Origin: Erodium maritimum
Lineage: Eukaryota; Streptophyta; Magnoliopsida; Geraniales; Geraniaceae
NCBI GenBank assembly: GCA_963921825.1
Contig: OY997594.1
Coordinates: 31,850,956-31,914,955, forward strand
DNA length: 64,000 nt
Direction: 5' to 3'
The notes beneath the pieces are model-generated. The model saw only the letters and a list, made by a program, of their open reading frames with translations. It ran no database searches and was not told where the DNA came from. Position numbers and translations under genes: made by a program. This document shows positions 9,480 through 21,371 of this stretch, piece by piece. How positions within the stretch are numbered: position 1 is the stretch's first letter; the number at the start of each line of letters is the position of its first letter.

Positions 9480-11930
9480 ATCTTTCACGTTCTCTTAGGC
9501 TCTTGTCTTTCTCATCCACTACCGTGTCCTCTTTCTTGTTTTACGTTCTCTTAGTCTCACCCTCTTCCTCGTCCACTGATGCGTCATCTCTCCTCTCCTA
9601 TGTTCTCTTGAGCTCTTCCTCTTCCTCTTCCTGACCACTACCCTTCCTCTCTCCTGTTCTATGTTCTGTTGGTCTTCTGCCTCTTGGCCTATTTCCTCTA
9701 CATCTTCCTCCTCCTCTTCTTCAGCCCCTTCCTCTACCTCTTCCTCGTTCTCGTTCTCTTCTTCATTGTCTTCCTCATCCTCTAACTCAATGTCTTCCTC
9801 GTCATCTTCCTTGTCCTATTCGTCTTCCTCTTCGTTTATCTCCATGAGTTGTATTGTCCTCTTTGTCTTGATTCTCTTCCGATAGCGCTTGCCATGTTAA
9901 CCTTCGGAGTTGTATCCGATAATTTCAGTTCTACCGTGCTTGGGTGGATATGCTGATGGAAACACTTCTCCACAGTGCACATCGTCACTTATTTCCCATT
10001 CAATGGGGTTATCAGGGACGGGATACACGGTATCCTCAATGGAAGCAGCCAAATTTTTAGATAGTAATAATCGTTGCACAAATCATATACGTCGATTTTG
10101 GGGATGGCCTCCTTCATTTCAATAAGGCCATGCACACAAGGGATTTTCTTATGTCGAACAAACGACAATCGTATGTCTTCTGACCTAAGTGAACTTTGCC
10201 TCTCTTGTGCTTCCCGTTAGATTTTACCATATACTCCACGTTGTTCAGTTTTACAACCTTCATTCCCTCACCACTATTAAGTCTAGCACAAATAATGCTC
10301 TCTACCCTCTCCGTCACCCTTTTGGTGTTCATGTCTTTCTTCATTAGGCCACTGCGACATTGTTCGAACCACTGAGTGATTTTTTCCTACATAGTATTCA
10401 ATAATGTAATGACGGGCTCGCCTCTAAGTTTTAATAAAACTGCATTGATATACTCGATCCCATTCATTTTCATCATATCGTACCGCTTACGTTGAAAGTG
10501 CGTTCTCGTCCACTACCGGACCTCTATGTCTGTTTCTTCCAAATATTTTTTCGCATTTGAATATTCTTCCCTCAATGTCGCATACAAATGGTTGAACATG
10601 CTAAGTTTGTATGCATCAACAACAGATTTGAATAACTTTTTGACACTCGATGACTTTCTCACCCTGGTTGTTATGTCGGAGATGCCACTTACAATGCCCA
10701 TGATCTGCATTCGTATAGATAGTTGACACAACTTTTCTTATACTCGAACAACTATCGGAAACGAAGACCAAGGCACTCGAATCTGGTACGACCCTTTTTA
10801 AATTCGTCATGAACCATGTCCATGATGCATCGTTCTCCGAGTCCACCACTGTCTAAGCAATAGGGTACATATTACCATTACCATCTTGTAATGATGCAAT
10901 CATCATTAACCCTTTGTATTTTCTCTTCAACCATGTACCATCCACTCCAACCACCTTTCGCGTCTGAGTGAAACCTTTTTCACACGCTCCATATGCTATG
11001 AAGACATATTTGAACTAACCCTCAACTAGATCCGTGATTGTGCATAGATTCAACCGTTTCACAAGGTGCAGATAATGAGGTAGCAGGTCATAACTTTGCT
11101 CATGACTACCTCTCAATTTAGTGCATTTTGAACATCTATTTTTTTAATTCTTGTTGTCGTGTTTATCTGATCGACATCAAAGGCTTGAATCACCAAGGAG
11201 GTAATAACTGCCGCACTTGCTTGCGCTTCTATTGTAAGATCATTTACGGAACAATTGTGCCTATTTCAATACGTTCTTATGATTAAGTTACTTGACTTCT
11301 TAACTACTGTCGCATGCACCATCCATGGACAATTCTTCTCCCTGAATTTTACAACATACACATCCCGCTTCGATTTGACGACTTTCGTTTGAAAAGTACA
11401 TTTCTTATTCATTGCAATAGTGGCAAACTTTGTCTGAACAACACATTTGGTGGTAAAATCTTGACCAACTGCCAAGTCTGACATATCTGTGAAACTAAAA
11501 CCCCCATTGTTTTCTCGTCCATCATCCTTTACCAACAACCCATACTGTCTACCTACATCTACAGGTTCATCGCTGTCACAAATATCAACATGTATCTCTT
11601 CATTCCATTTAATAATAATCTCTGAAACACAAACACTTTACCGCGCTACACCACTACTCCATATGTCAACATTAAAATTGACCTTTTCGGTTTCATGGGG
11701 AGAGCTACTACACCCATCCCAGTAAAAGACAAAGTCATTATTTTTTTATTGAGTAGGTCCACATGTACTACGCCTCTATTACTGCCATATTTAACATTTA
11801 ATCTTGTAAACCTCAAGGCTCATACCATCTACTATCAAAATTTGCGGCACTACACCGTTACCCGAGTAGCGTGTCAGGTAACTAACTTCCAATACTGTCC
11901 TTTTTGTCCACTCCAATAAGTTTATATAAA
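9480..11930 (-). pseudogene. MuDR-type MULE transposase, decayed
   Basis: The domains of a Mutator-like transposase lie in order on the minus strand. The N-terminal DNA-binding region (DBD_Tnp_Mut-like) at about 11538-11266 contains DLAVGQDF, CPWMVHATVVKKSS and, just after, a CSVNDLT-like strip. The catalytic domain at about 11000-10620 has VVGVDGTWLKRKYKG with the first Asp, TVVDSENDASWTWFM, FVSDS with the second Asp, and HGHCKWHL, the MULE C/H motif. A SWIM-like stretch lies near 10344-10114. The C-terminus (VYPVPDNPIEWEISDDV, then GRTEIIGYNSEG) lies near 10079-9897 and is followed by a long Glu/Asp tail encoded by the tc-rich strand at 9480-9890. Stops and frame changes are present throughout, for example an in-frame TAG just before TVVDSEND, so this copy is not functional. 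Terminal inverted repeats were not identified. Confidence 0.88.
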
Positions 11931-12109
11931 TTCTTCATAACCAACTTTATCGATGCCTCAACAACGAAGCTAAAGACTGTAGCATCAATACTTGGTATCC
12001 AAGTACAAACCCCTTTATCTCCAATGTATTCCCCACCATAGATGGGATGGATTATTACTGGACCGATTCCTACTCTAGTTGTATTATAAACATAATCTTA
12101 GTTCAATAC

Positions 12110-12720
12110 CTAGTGCGTAATAAATAAAACCATAATTCATTCTCAGTACAGGGAATACCGACTCATAGGTTGGGGAGATTTTAGCCCAGTACTAGGAATA
12201 CAGACTTAGAGGTTGGAGAAATTACAGCCAGTACTAGGAATATCGATTGCTAGGTTGGGGAAATTTCAACCCATTACAGGAATTTTCCAAACACATAGCT
12301 CACTCAACCGCTGCATTCATGTTTCATGGCATTCAAACTTCGTTTTTAATCTTAATTACACCAACACATAAATTACATACACATTCATATTTATTACAAT
12401 TAATAGGTGTTTTCCAGTTTGGTGAATTTTTATCCTAGCACTAGGAAGAATTACTCCCAGGTTGAGTAGTTTCAATCCCAGTACTAGCAATATATACTCC
12501 CAGGTTGGCTAAATTTCATCTCGTACTAGGAATATAGAGACGCCCCCACTCTGGATTGTGTCATTCCGTCCGTACGGGAAATTGGCAATCGAAGATCCAT
12601 TCAACCGTTTCATTAATATTTCAAGACATCTGAACGTAACCTTAGCTACATCAATATCTAAATACATACACATTTATGAAAATTATGAGGTGAGGATGAC
12701 GATTTAAAATTAGAAATTAG
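12110..12720. repeat. Imperfect 45-50 bp repeats and a duplicated 180-bp block
   Basis: At least six degenerate copies of a unit with ccagtactaggaatat and ggttggggaaatttca words are arranged as two blocks. Each block is followed by a similar strip (ctcactcaaccgctgcattc at 12301; ccattcaaccgtttcatta at 12597; both then tacatacacattcat). The block lies directly upstream of the MULE transposase start, where large Mutator-like elements often carry subterminal repeats. No coding sequence is seen. Confidence 0.6.
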
Positions 12721-12945
12721 AAATTAAGGCTTTGTACCCACTGAGTTTGATGGTCTTTCGGTACAACAAGATGCCAACCTTTACAATGAATCGAACCTGT
12801 AAACTGTTGGGTAAACGAAGAAGCTCGAAACAATGGTGAGCAAGCATAGTACGATATCGGGTCCGCAACGAAGACGAATCAATATAAAAAATGAATAAAC
12901 AAATAACATTAAATACATGCTGCCAAACAATTAATAAATAAATGA

Positions 12946-13337
12946 GGGTAAACTACAAATACATACCCCAAACTTGTCACGATTAACTGATACCTACCCT
13001 CATGTTTTTTTGTAACCGATACATACTCAAATGTTCCGAAAATAAACGCAAAGCCCCTACAGACAGGTAAAATGGCGAAAATGCCCTGTAGTGATTTTTT
13101 TAAAATAAAACTGAAGTGATTTAATAAGTACATATATATACCTAACAAAAGTGATTTTTTAAATTTTTTTTAAAGTAATTACTGAAATGTAGTTGAGGGC
13201 ATTTTCGTCATTTTACCTGTCTACTTGGGCTATCTATTAAAAAACTAAACATTTGAGTATGTATCGGTTACAAAAAAACATGAGGATAGGTATCAGTTAA
13301 TCGTGACAAGTTTGGGGTAGGTATTTGTAGTTTACCC
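12946..13337. mobile_element. MITE with long inverted repeats, MULE-type 9-bp TSD
   Basis: A 392-bp non-coding element with inverted repeats about 90 bp long: gggtaaactacaaatac at the left and its reverse complement at the right end, both continuing through a catgtttttttgtaac-type strip. A perfect 9-bp target duplication, aataaatga, lies at 12937-12945 and 13338-13346. Nine bases is the Mutator superfamily signature. The centre is AT-rich, with no ORF. Confidence 0.93.
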
Positions 13338-13346
13338 AATAAATGA

Positions 13347-15532
13347 TTTAAAGTAAACATAACTTTGAAGGGTGAAGTTGGGAATATAACTTTGAGGGCC
13401 ATTTACCTAAAAAATATCAATGGTGAGCGAACATAGTACGGGAAGGGGTCCTAGGCGATAGGCAGGGATTAATCGGATTATTATTTCTTATTTCTTATTA
13501 TATATTATCAAATTTTATATTATACTATATAAAAATATTAATAATATCTTACATTAAATACATTAAAAACATAAATATTCTACTAAACTAAAAGTATCAT
13601 ACAATTCTTAAAACGATATCAATAAGTATGACTCTGTCAAATCAATTAATACATACTTGTGCACTTTTTATGTTTTCAAAATACTAGAAAAATATATAAT
13701 AATAGTGTGAATCAAACTCGAGTTGTAACACTTGAACAAATTGTGCTTTACCAAATCAACTAGCATAATTTTATGGTTTCACTTAATTTGTAGAAGGTTA
13801 GAATTTATTTTTCACTACGAATCCGACCCGACGCCTCATCGACCCGCTCAATTAATCGGCCAGGCGGTGATTAATCGATCGATCGGGGATAAATCGGTCA
13901 TTCCGTCCAAATGGCCTGGAGCGCCTTAAGAGAATAAATCGGATCGGCATAGCCCATTTAAGTGCCTAGACGGGGATTTTTACAACATTGGTACCGACAA
14001 ACAAAACTTGTCACAGTAATGATCCATTTTGACAAGGGTATATGGAGAAACATTTATGTTTTATTTTGGTTAATTAAAATACGAACACTTGTTACATATG
14101 CATATGTATTTTATGTTTGTCTGTTAAGGTATTCTACGTGAACGATCCTAAATTCAAACACAACAATATCGTTAACAAGATGTCACGGTGAGGAACGTTC
14201 ATTCCCAATACCATTGACAAAATGAATTCGATTCGGCGACGTACTCGTAGGGACGAGGTTGAGAATGCATGCCAAGAGCCTCAATTATCATCTATTATGC
14301 TATTAGTAGTGATTGAACTATATGATCTCCATATGAATGTCGGTGATAGCGCAACGATGATTGATATCGAGGATGATGATAAAGAATAACATGACGATGT
14401 GGAGCAGTCTGATGAAGAAGAAGAGTTCAACGATGACGATATGTCGTTTGATGATGAGGAATTATTGTATCTATTGGATGACCAATCGTCTGACGACAAA
14501 TAAATTTTATTCTACGTACATGAATTATAATCAAACATAACTTGTATTGTAATGAAATAGGTAAGTATTGAACTCATCACCATTACAGTTTCAAACAAGG
14601 TATAGAACGAACTACAAAACGGAGCAAATTCATGCACTCGATTTCTTTCATTATCGACCAAATTTTCTTCTCATTCAATGATGAACATTCATTACCGACC
14701 GAATTGATATACAACCGGTTATGAATGCTAACAGATAGCAGATGCTTTGTTTTTTTGTTTGTTCTCTCGATTCCAAATGCAAATCAATGTTTTTTTATGA
14801 TCAAACACTGTGGATATTTTTTTTACCTTAAATGAATCTAATGACTATAAATTTGTAAATTATGGTTTCCATTTGCTCATTTTTGGGTTTCAATTTATGA
14901 ATATTCATTATCAACCTGATTATTCGGTAATGAAATTCATCTCCGACTGAAGGTTCATTTGGTTAGTAATGAATAAGCTGATGTAAAAAAAAATCCTAAG
15001 TGTTGAAATCAAAACAACGTCGTATCACTTATAGTTTCATGCCCGACCGAATTGAATTCGTTCAGTAACTAATTTCATCACATACAAAATTGTGATTCAC
15101 TCAAGCTTAAAACCCTTATTACGGTTTTGAACAGGAACCTCTCCCTCATTTCCCTTTTTTCAGCAGCTTCTGTTCTATCTTCTCCCTCTGCTCGAATCTA
15201 TGCTCATCATCCTACTTCCAAAATCCATGTGTAGAGTGTCATAGATATTATGGGTTCATTTTTTTAGATTCTATTTTATTGATGTATATGATCTTGAACA
15301 ATATTGATCATTTCAATCCAATACATAACATCTCCCCGTCATTAAATTAAGAAAGCATATATTTTTAAAATAATAAATTAATGATACTAAAGAAATTAAA
15401 GAATAATAATGAATTGGTTAATAAGAATTAATGATGTTATTAAGAATGAGTTTAAAAGTGTTAAAAAAATGGTAAAATGGTCATTCAACTCAAATAGGTA
15501 AGTTAATTCAAATGTGAAAGGGTATCATGTTC
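13347..15532. other. AT-rich repetitive sequence, no gene
   Basis: 13435-13990 contains an ordered pair of motifs (tcctaggcgataggcaggga ... agtgcctagacggggattt) with cggggataaatcgg words, which resembles a hAT-type non-autonomous element of the taggcg class, though I could not fix its termini. 14560-15080 repeats ttcattaccgaccgaatt-like words on both strands. A forward acidic frame at 14390-14503 (DDDMSFDDEELLYLLDD) could be the tail of an old transposase. I call no gene. Confidence 0.35.
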
Positions 15533-15545
15533 ATTTCATGACTTG

Positions 15546-17361
15546 CTGTTTTTTTATAAGATCGAAAATTTTAGTATTAAAAAAGAGACAATTTCCGAGG
15601 AGGAAAGGGTCTAAAGGTCAAAGACTAAAGCAACGATTACAAAAGAGCTCTAATACGGGGAGCTAAAAGGCCAAGCCTTTTCCTAAAAAGAAAAATCAGA
15701 GAAAGAAAATCTCCACCAATCCTCACCACCATAGGTCAAGGACATAACGTAATTGACTTAGGAAGCCAAATTATAATCAACAAGCTTCTTCTTAGCATCC
15801 AATTCGCGAGCCTTAGTCCACGCGTCGGGCCCCTGAGCCGAAGTTGTAACACCTCCTTAAGTCTTTGACCTGGTGAAATAAAGGTAATTGAGTGTGAGCG
15901 GAGAATTGACTGATTCTTCGGAGGATGACCCTTATGAAAAGAAGGCTTCTGGAGAGTGTCCTTCCAAGGGCTAACCTAGTGGACCGAAGAAGGAACTAAT
16001 CCATTAGTCGGCACTTCCTCCGATACTGTCTTAAGATGACTCTCCACATCCGTTCCAACTCCTAGGGTCTTGTCCTCAATACCAAGTTCTTGGGTTACTT
16101 GGCCCAGAAATGACCCAAAAACCTTAACATGTTGAACCCCGTTTGGATCAGCTTGTTGTGGAGCCAACACCGAATTAGCATTGGAGCAAGAATTGTGTAT
16201 CAAAACGGGCTGGACACACGGCCCAGCCAAAGGCCCGCTTACTTGTTGGACATCACCATCTATTGCCCAACAGCAGGGACAACACAAGTCGATCTTCTTC
16301 CCACAAACGTTGTGAATCGTAACAGAATCAACTCCAATCGCATCTGACTTCAAATCTTGAGAGTCAGCTGGGATATTTTGAGAGTTCGTAATTGAATTCG
16401 ATCCCAAGGATCTCTCCACTAGGCTCGGAGAGATTCCATCATACGATTCCTCCGATGATCACACATACCTGGTTTTCTCGGCCTATAATCGAGAATCTAC
16501 CTTTGAACCAAAGAACTTCCTCTATTTTCCAATGGCAACCGATCCAAACGCCGGAACATCGATGGTCTCTGGAGAAGACTCCACCACCGAAACGTCGGGC
16601 TGAACGAGCAAGCTTAGACCCAATCTCGCTTCCAAACACGGCTTCAAGTTTCCCACCGCCAACGTGCTCTGTTCCACTACGACCCTAGCCCCTCCTACCG
16701 CTAGCGATCGTTGGACTGCACCTCTACAGCCTTTTCCAGGTTAAGCTAATGCAACCAAAAGGAGATGACCATTAAACTTGAATCCATTAAGAGTTTCAAT
16801 TTCCTATAATGCCAACGCCGGAGATAAGAAGTCTTCAAATCTGAATAGACGACCTTTACAGTTTGACCTCTTAACAACGATAACAGACTTCACCTCTCCA
16901 AAAGTCACCAAGGAGTTGCAAACACACTCAAAAGAAGTGCCCCAAGGTATAATGTAAAGGAAGATCTCATTCCCAGTACATGTCAGCGCATCGAAGGTCT
17001 CTGAGTTCTGTATCTTCGTCTCCAACTCAACCCGATAAGTACTAGAGGAACCAACTCCAATCATCCCCTTCTTATCCACCATAGATGAGACAGACTTTAT
17101 TGGAAATCCTGCTCTAAGAATCCCCGACATGGAAACGGTCTTACCAGAGTCCTTAACGGAAACGGTCTTCGAGGGCCTCGCCTTGACCGATTGTCTGCGT
17201 TTGCGCCCCTCCTTGTGCCCCACCTTAACAGAAAAGCCATCTGAATGACCAGAGTCCTTAGCAGCAGCAACAACAACACAATACTCACCATATAAGGAAA
17301 TCAAAGTAGAACATAAAAGTGGGAAAGAGAGCATAGCATCAACGATGTCATTATAGATTTT
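15546..17361 (-). mobile_element. ORF1-only LINE with 13-bp TSD
   Basis: A minus-strand L1-type element of 1816 bp. Its poly(A) tail appears as ttttttt at about 15549. The target duplication atttcatgacttg lies at 15533-15545 and 17362-17374. From the 5' end (right) it holds a short leader, an ORF1-like reading with an RRM-type fold, a variable linker, an ORF1 C-terminus ending at a stop at 15758-15760, a 3' UTR of about 209 nt and poly(A). No endonuclease or reverse transcriptase sequence lies between the ORF1 stop and the 3' UTR. The 3' UTR matches the copies at 7230 and 21544. Confidence 0.85.
15758..17334 (-). pseudogene. LINE ORF1 protein (RRM type), broken
   Basis: ORF1 proteins of plant L1-type LINEs bind element RNA. 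The frame from 17334 to 16804 holds a basic region (KEGRKRRQSVKARPSK) and an RRM-like strand pattern (NEIFLYIIPWGTS, then GEVKSVIVVKRSNCKGRLFRF, as RNP2/RNP1-like strips). The next recognisable strip, ETLNGFKFNGHLL near 16770, lies in another frame; the same strip occurs in the ORF1 at 28140 (ETLNGFKLNGHVLFV). A further frame (16419-15976) carries the linker. The C-terminus GPDAWTKARELDAKKK near 15770-15832 parallels GSRAWTVIRELAAKKK of the copy at 21757-21810. At least one frame change and several stops are present. Confidence 0.72.
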
Positions 17362-17374
17362 ATTTCATGACTTG

Positions 17375-18479
17375 ACTTGTTGTTAGTTTTTACTAACGGT
17401 AGTCTGACAAAATAATTAGGTTTCATAAATATGATTTTAAATGTTGGGCAACTCAGCTAGCGTGACCAATACTATAGGTTAAGTTACTGTATTTACCCCT
17501 GTTCTATTCCAAATTAAACCGCCGTTGAGATAAAATGATAACAAAAAAAGTTAACGAGTTGATAAAAACTATTTTTAGTTCTAATTATTTGTTACAAAAC
17601 CTATATATGCAAATTCAACTATTTACAGGCCCTTTTAGAGATTAGAGTTCCTGTTATGCAAGCTTTTCTATAAAATTATGGGATAATCAACACATTAGAA
17701 AAGATCTTGAACTGTGGAAATTTGTTGTCGCCGCTTTATTAGTTGTAAAAACTTGCGGTGAATTATACGTGTTTTCATATAGTAATGGTGAAGTATTTTT
17801 CTTTTGCAACAACTTACGGTGAATTATTTTCTATCTGCAAAGTCGTTATCTTTAACATAATTTAGTCATGTGACAATTACATGACATCAACTCTTTTTTT
17901 GACAATGACAATTTTACCTTTTGAATTATATGTGCTTCATAATTGTAACCCTCATGTATACGTGTTTTACAATCTGAAATCTTTATTTATGTACTTTTAT
18001 AGTGGTACTTATGACTTTTTTTCAAAAAGAAAATTGCCTCGTTAGTAGATTTGTGCACGGAAAATAGTTCACCATAAGTTTTCTAAAGAAAAATATTTCA
18101 TTGTAAGTGTTTATAAAACGCACATAATTCAACACAAAGTTTTACCATTCTCCCTAAAATTATTAATAACTCATAACTAATCCAAAAGAAATTATTCGAA
18201 GAACATCCATTTCTAGAACAAACAAATATAACCTTTGCTTTGAAATGATTGATAACATATAATGCTACTAAAATGTGCAAATTTTATTAATAGTAAAGCA
18301 TCACAGAAGTGTGCATCAAGAAACAGGCTCTCTAACCAATAGAAAAGAACAAACATAGAACAAAAAGTTCATAGTTCTCTTTATCAATATAACCGTCACA
18401 GACGGTGTTGAAAACATAAATGAAACATGTTGAAACATATTTTGGGAAGCCATTAAGGCCGCCATCAAGGCATGAAGGA
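17375..18479. other. AT-rich sequence without a gene, contains an inverted repeat
   Basis: No credible coding sequence. Arms at about 17750-17840 and 18055-18143 form a long imperfect inverted repeat (for example ggtgaattatacgtgttt against aaacgcacataattcaac, and gaagtatttttcttt against aaagaaaaatatttc). This is probably a decayed foldback MITE. Its outer termini and target duplication are not visible. Confidence 0.5.
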
Positions 18480-20377
18480 ACGAGGTAGGGGGGGGGGGGG
18501 TAAGAAAGTGGTACTGGAAGTCCTGATCCAATCCATGGACCATCACTACATTAGTAATAGGAGGTACGACCTATACCAGGGACCCGTCCAAGGCCAATCA
18601 CCGAGTCCCCTAGTACCTAACATTCCTCTTGGCGAGGCTGCTTACCAACCCTCGCCTGATCGTCCTTGGGTGCATCTACAACAGTCCGCTTGACTCTGTT
18701 AGTAAAGGAAGCTTCGATATCTTCAAGCCCAACAGTAACGGGCGTAGGTACTTCCATGCCCCTAGAAATGGGCGCTGGAACTTCAGTGACCCGGCTACTA
18801 GAGAGCTGGTTGGGTACCAAGTTCCTCCCCCCGGGTCAATTACCCTGGTGCCCCGAGCCCTTGTAACATTAGATACAGTGCTCGGGGAAATCCCCGGGGT
18901 CCTCCTGAGAGACAGGGTGCCCTTAGATACAATGCTTAGGCAAAGTTTCCAAAAACCAGGAGGTACCGTCAGCTTCAGCTCCTCCGAATCCGTGGCATAT
19001 GACTTACCCTGTTTTCCCTTCTGGTACTCTGAAATAGAGGGCCCAAACTTCAGGTCATCCTGAACCTCCATCTTGCAATCCCGCACATCGTGCCCCAACC
19101 ACCCACAATTGTAGTAGAAGCTCGACAACTTGGAGTAGGTAAGTTCCACCCTAACAGGATCCGGGAAGTCTGTAAACCGCAGCACAAGCCCCCGTCGAAG
19201 AGGCCGATCGACGAGGTGCCAATATCATATCCTTACCGTACCTCCCCAGCACATGCCCCATTGATCGCTCGGTATAGTCACACATGCACCCAAAGTATCT
19301 CCTATTGTGTCCTGTTGCTTGAGTACGGACCAAGGGCGGCAGACCTCAACACATGAACCCAGAGTTGAATGCGATCCAAAACAGGGGGTCCCGAGCACAA
19401 GGAATGAGGTCGCCCAATAGCAGGGGACGTCCATCAAAACACCAGGGTTCGTTGCCCCTAACCAGAGCCCTAGCCTCCGCCATCCGAAAATGGAACCCAA
19501 ATAGACTCGGGCCCAGTTCCTTGATGACCAATCCATCCGTCACTTTACCTCAGGCGGTGGTGATGACTCGCATGAATGTTTCCTTCCTTAGTGACTTGTT
19601 CGACCAGAGTCGCCCGACCATTCCCCATTGTTGTGGAGAGATAATTACAGAGTTAACCAGGGAGTAGGGAACCACTACCTCGACTTCCTCGTCATCCTTG
19701 ATGGAGAAAGAGGAGACCCCATCTTGAAGAGCCACTAGCGAGGCCTGCTGGTCTAGATGATCTGCAACAGGAGGAGACGGAGGATCATCTGACGACAATG
19801 TCGGCCAACCCCTAACCATGTCGTGCGGAACAGTCAGACATGCCAGTGCTTTAACTACCTTTTGAGGGAGGTCCATAGCAGCGTCTCCCGAGGATCGACC
19901 CCGATTTTATTCGCCATCGAAGTTTTTCCTTTGGCGGGGCAATGGGTTGAGGATTTGCACCTGGCTTGATCAATGAATCCCTAGGCGGGATGCAGAACTT
20001 GGTATCAGAGCCACCGCCTTAGGTTTCAGAGCCACCACCCTAGATTTCACTAGTCGTCCTCAACGCGGCTTCGTCGGTGGCAGCGTCGGGGAACTCCCAA
20101 CGGAGAACGGGACCACTGCCAAGGACAGAGGAGTCGGAAGGGGAATAGAAACCGGTATGGAAGGAGGTTCGGTTATCACCGATAATACGAGAATGGTGGG
20201 AGCACTAGACATCACCGACGAGGGGAGAGTAGTGTGTTTGGCTTTCCTCTTTCGGCGGGGATTTGAAGTCGAGGGATTCCCTGTAACCACGCCCGTTAAG
20301 GACAAAGACTGCATGGGAGAAGACAGACATAGGCCGGTTGGAACAGCAGCATCAGGAGTTGTGTCGTCATAAGCCAT
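18480..20377 (-). pseudogene. LINE ORF1, DUF4283 plus zinc-knuckle type, broken
   Basis: This is a different class of plant LINE ORF1. From 20377 leftward come a Pro/Ser/Thr-rich N-terminus (MAYDDTTPDAAVPTG), then a DUF4283-like domain at about 19660-19225 (PYSLVNSVIISPQQWG, LFGFHFRMAEARALV, NEPWCFDGRPLLLGD, WIAFNS), then a zinc knuckle near 19110-19070 (NCGWLGHDVRDC; the first Cys of the usual CxxC pair reads Tyr) and a Gly/Pro-rich tail. The pieces lie in several frames (20377-20060, 19876-19550, 19543-19346, 19185-18676), so at least three frame changes have occurred. No ORF2 or clear poly(A) tail was found; a run of 13 G at 18488-18500 lies at the left. Confidence 0.68.
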
Positions 20378-20399
20378 AGACGCAGAGGCGGTAGACTAG

Positions 20400-20971
20400 G
20401 CCATCCTTCCTTCTTGCTTATATGACGTTTCAATACCATTAGTGACATTTCTAGTACTTGAAAGAACTGCAAACAATATGTGTTATATGCCTGTTCTTTT
20501 CTAGTTGTCAAAAAATACGACCCTTATAACACATCTATGTAATCAATTTTTATATTAAGAAAAACTGCATCTTTTAGTAAAAAAAAATGTTTCAGTTGAC
20601 GTAAAAATCGTTTATGCCTCATGGAAAGTGAGCATGTTCTTCAAGATGAAACAGTGTGTTTGTTGAGTTTTTTTTTTTTTTTTTTGCGGTTTGGGTAGTA
20701 AAAATTGTCTCCGGCGCGGACCATTGAGATGTTTTTCCCATTTGATTACCTCATATTATTTTTGCTCATTTGCATAAGATGATTTACTATCTCCTCTATT
20801 TGCATTACAGCACGTATCCAGGCACGTAATTAGCTAAGTGATTAGTAATTAATTATCGTTAACTTTTGATGCGTCTAAATAGGAACTTGTAGTTGTAGAT
20901 GAAAACAGAAGAAATAGAATAAGATAAAAATGGTATATTAGGGGCGAGAGATTACTGATATATAGTGTGTA
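20400..20971. other. No gene seen
   Basis: Mostly AT-rich sequence with a poly(T) tract near 20669-20686. The poly(T) could be the reversed tail of a retroposed copy, but no matching LINE 3' end or target duplication is evident. Confidence 0.3.
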
Positions 20972-21239
20972 GAAGAGCATGAACAACGGAACGTCCTCGC
21001 TCCCCGCTCTATGCGCGCTCGGTCTAAGGACCGCTGTCCGACCCGTTGTGGAAGCGAAAAAACGCGGTCCGCGCTCCCGAAACACGCGCTCCCGCTCCTC
21101 ACTCCTCGCTCGCTGGCCGAGCGCGTGCTCCGCGCTCCTCGCTCCCTCGCTGCGCTGGACCTCTCCAGTGCCGCCACGTGGCCACCTCAGCCGACCGTTG
21201 AGAACAGTCACAAACGGCTATTTTTTTTTTTAATTCAAA

Positions 21240-21371
21240 ATCAGCAAAATAAAAGCCTATAAATACACATCCCCCTTCTCATTTTTTCCACACCAATCTC
21301 CACTTTCACTCTCCAACTTCACTCTCCCCTTCCCAAATTCTCCTCTCTCGTTTCAATTATTCTCATGAAAA
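21240..21371 (+). promoter_or_regulatory. Core promoter and 5' UTR of the Myb/SANT-like gene
   Basis: A TATA box (ctataaatac, near 21257) lies about 115 bp upstream of the ATG at 21372. It is followed by a C/T-rich leader (ccacaccaatctccactt) typical of plant 5' UTRs. A cacgtggccacctca strip with a G-box-like core is at about 21174. The PIF-like unit at 55460 has a similar arrangement (acacgtggc, then tatttaaac). Confidence 0.55.

Noticed and set aside
9661-9885. Forward serine-rich ORF
   Set aside because: It is the antisense of the acidic (Glu/Asp) tail of the MULE transposase on the minus strand.
14281-14499. Minus-strand serine/asparagine-rich ORF
   Set aside because: Shadow of a forward acidic stretch; no domain on either strand strong enough to call.
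20849-21262. GC-rich overlapping ORFs on both strands
   Set aside because: They lie in the GC-rich left end of the PIF-like unit, upstream of the TATA box; the frames are composition effects.
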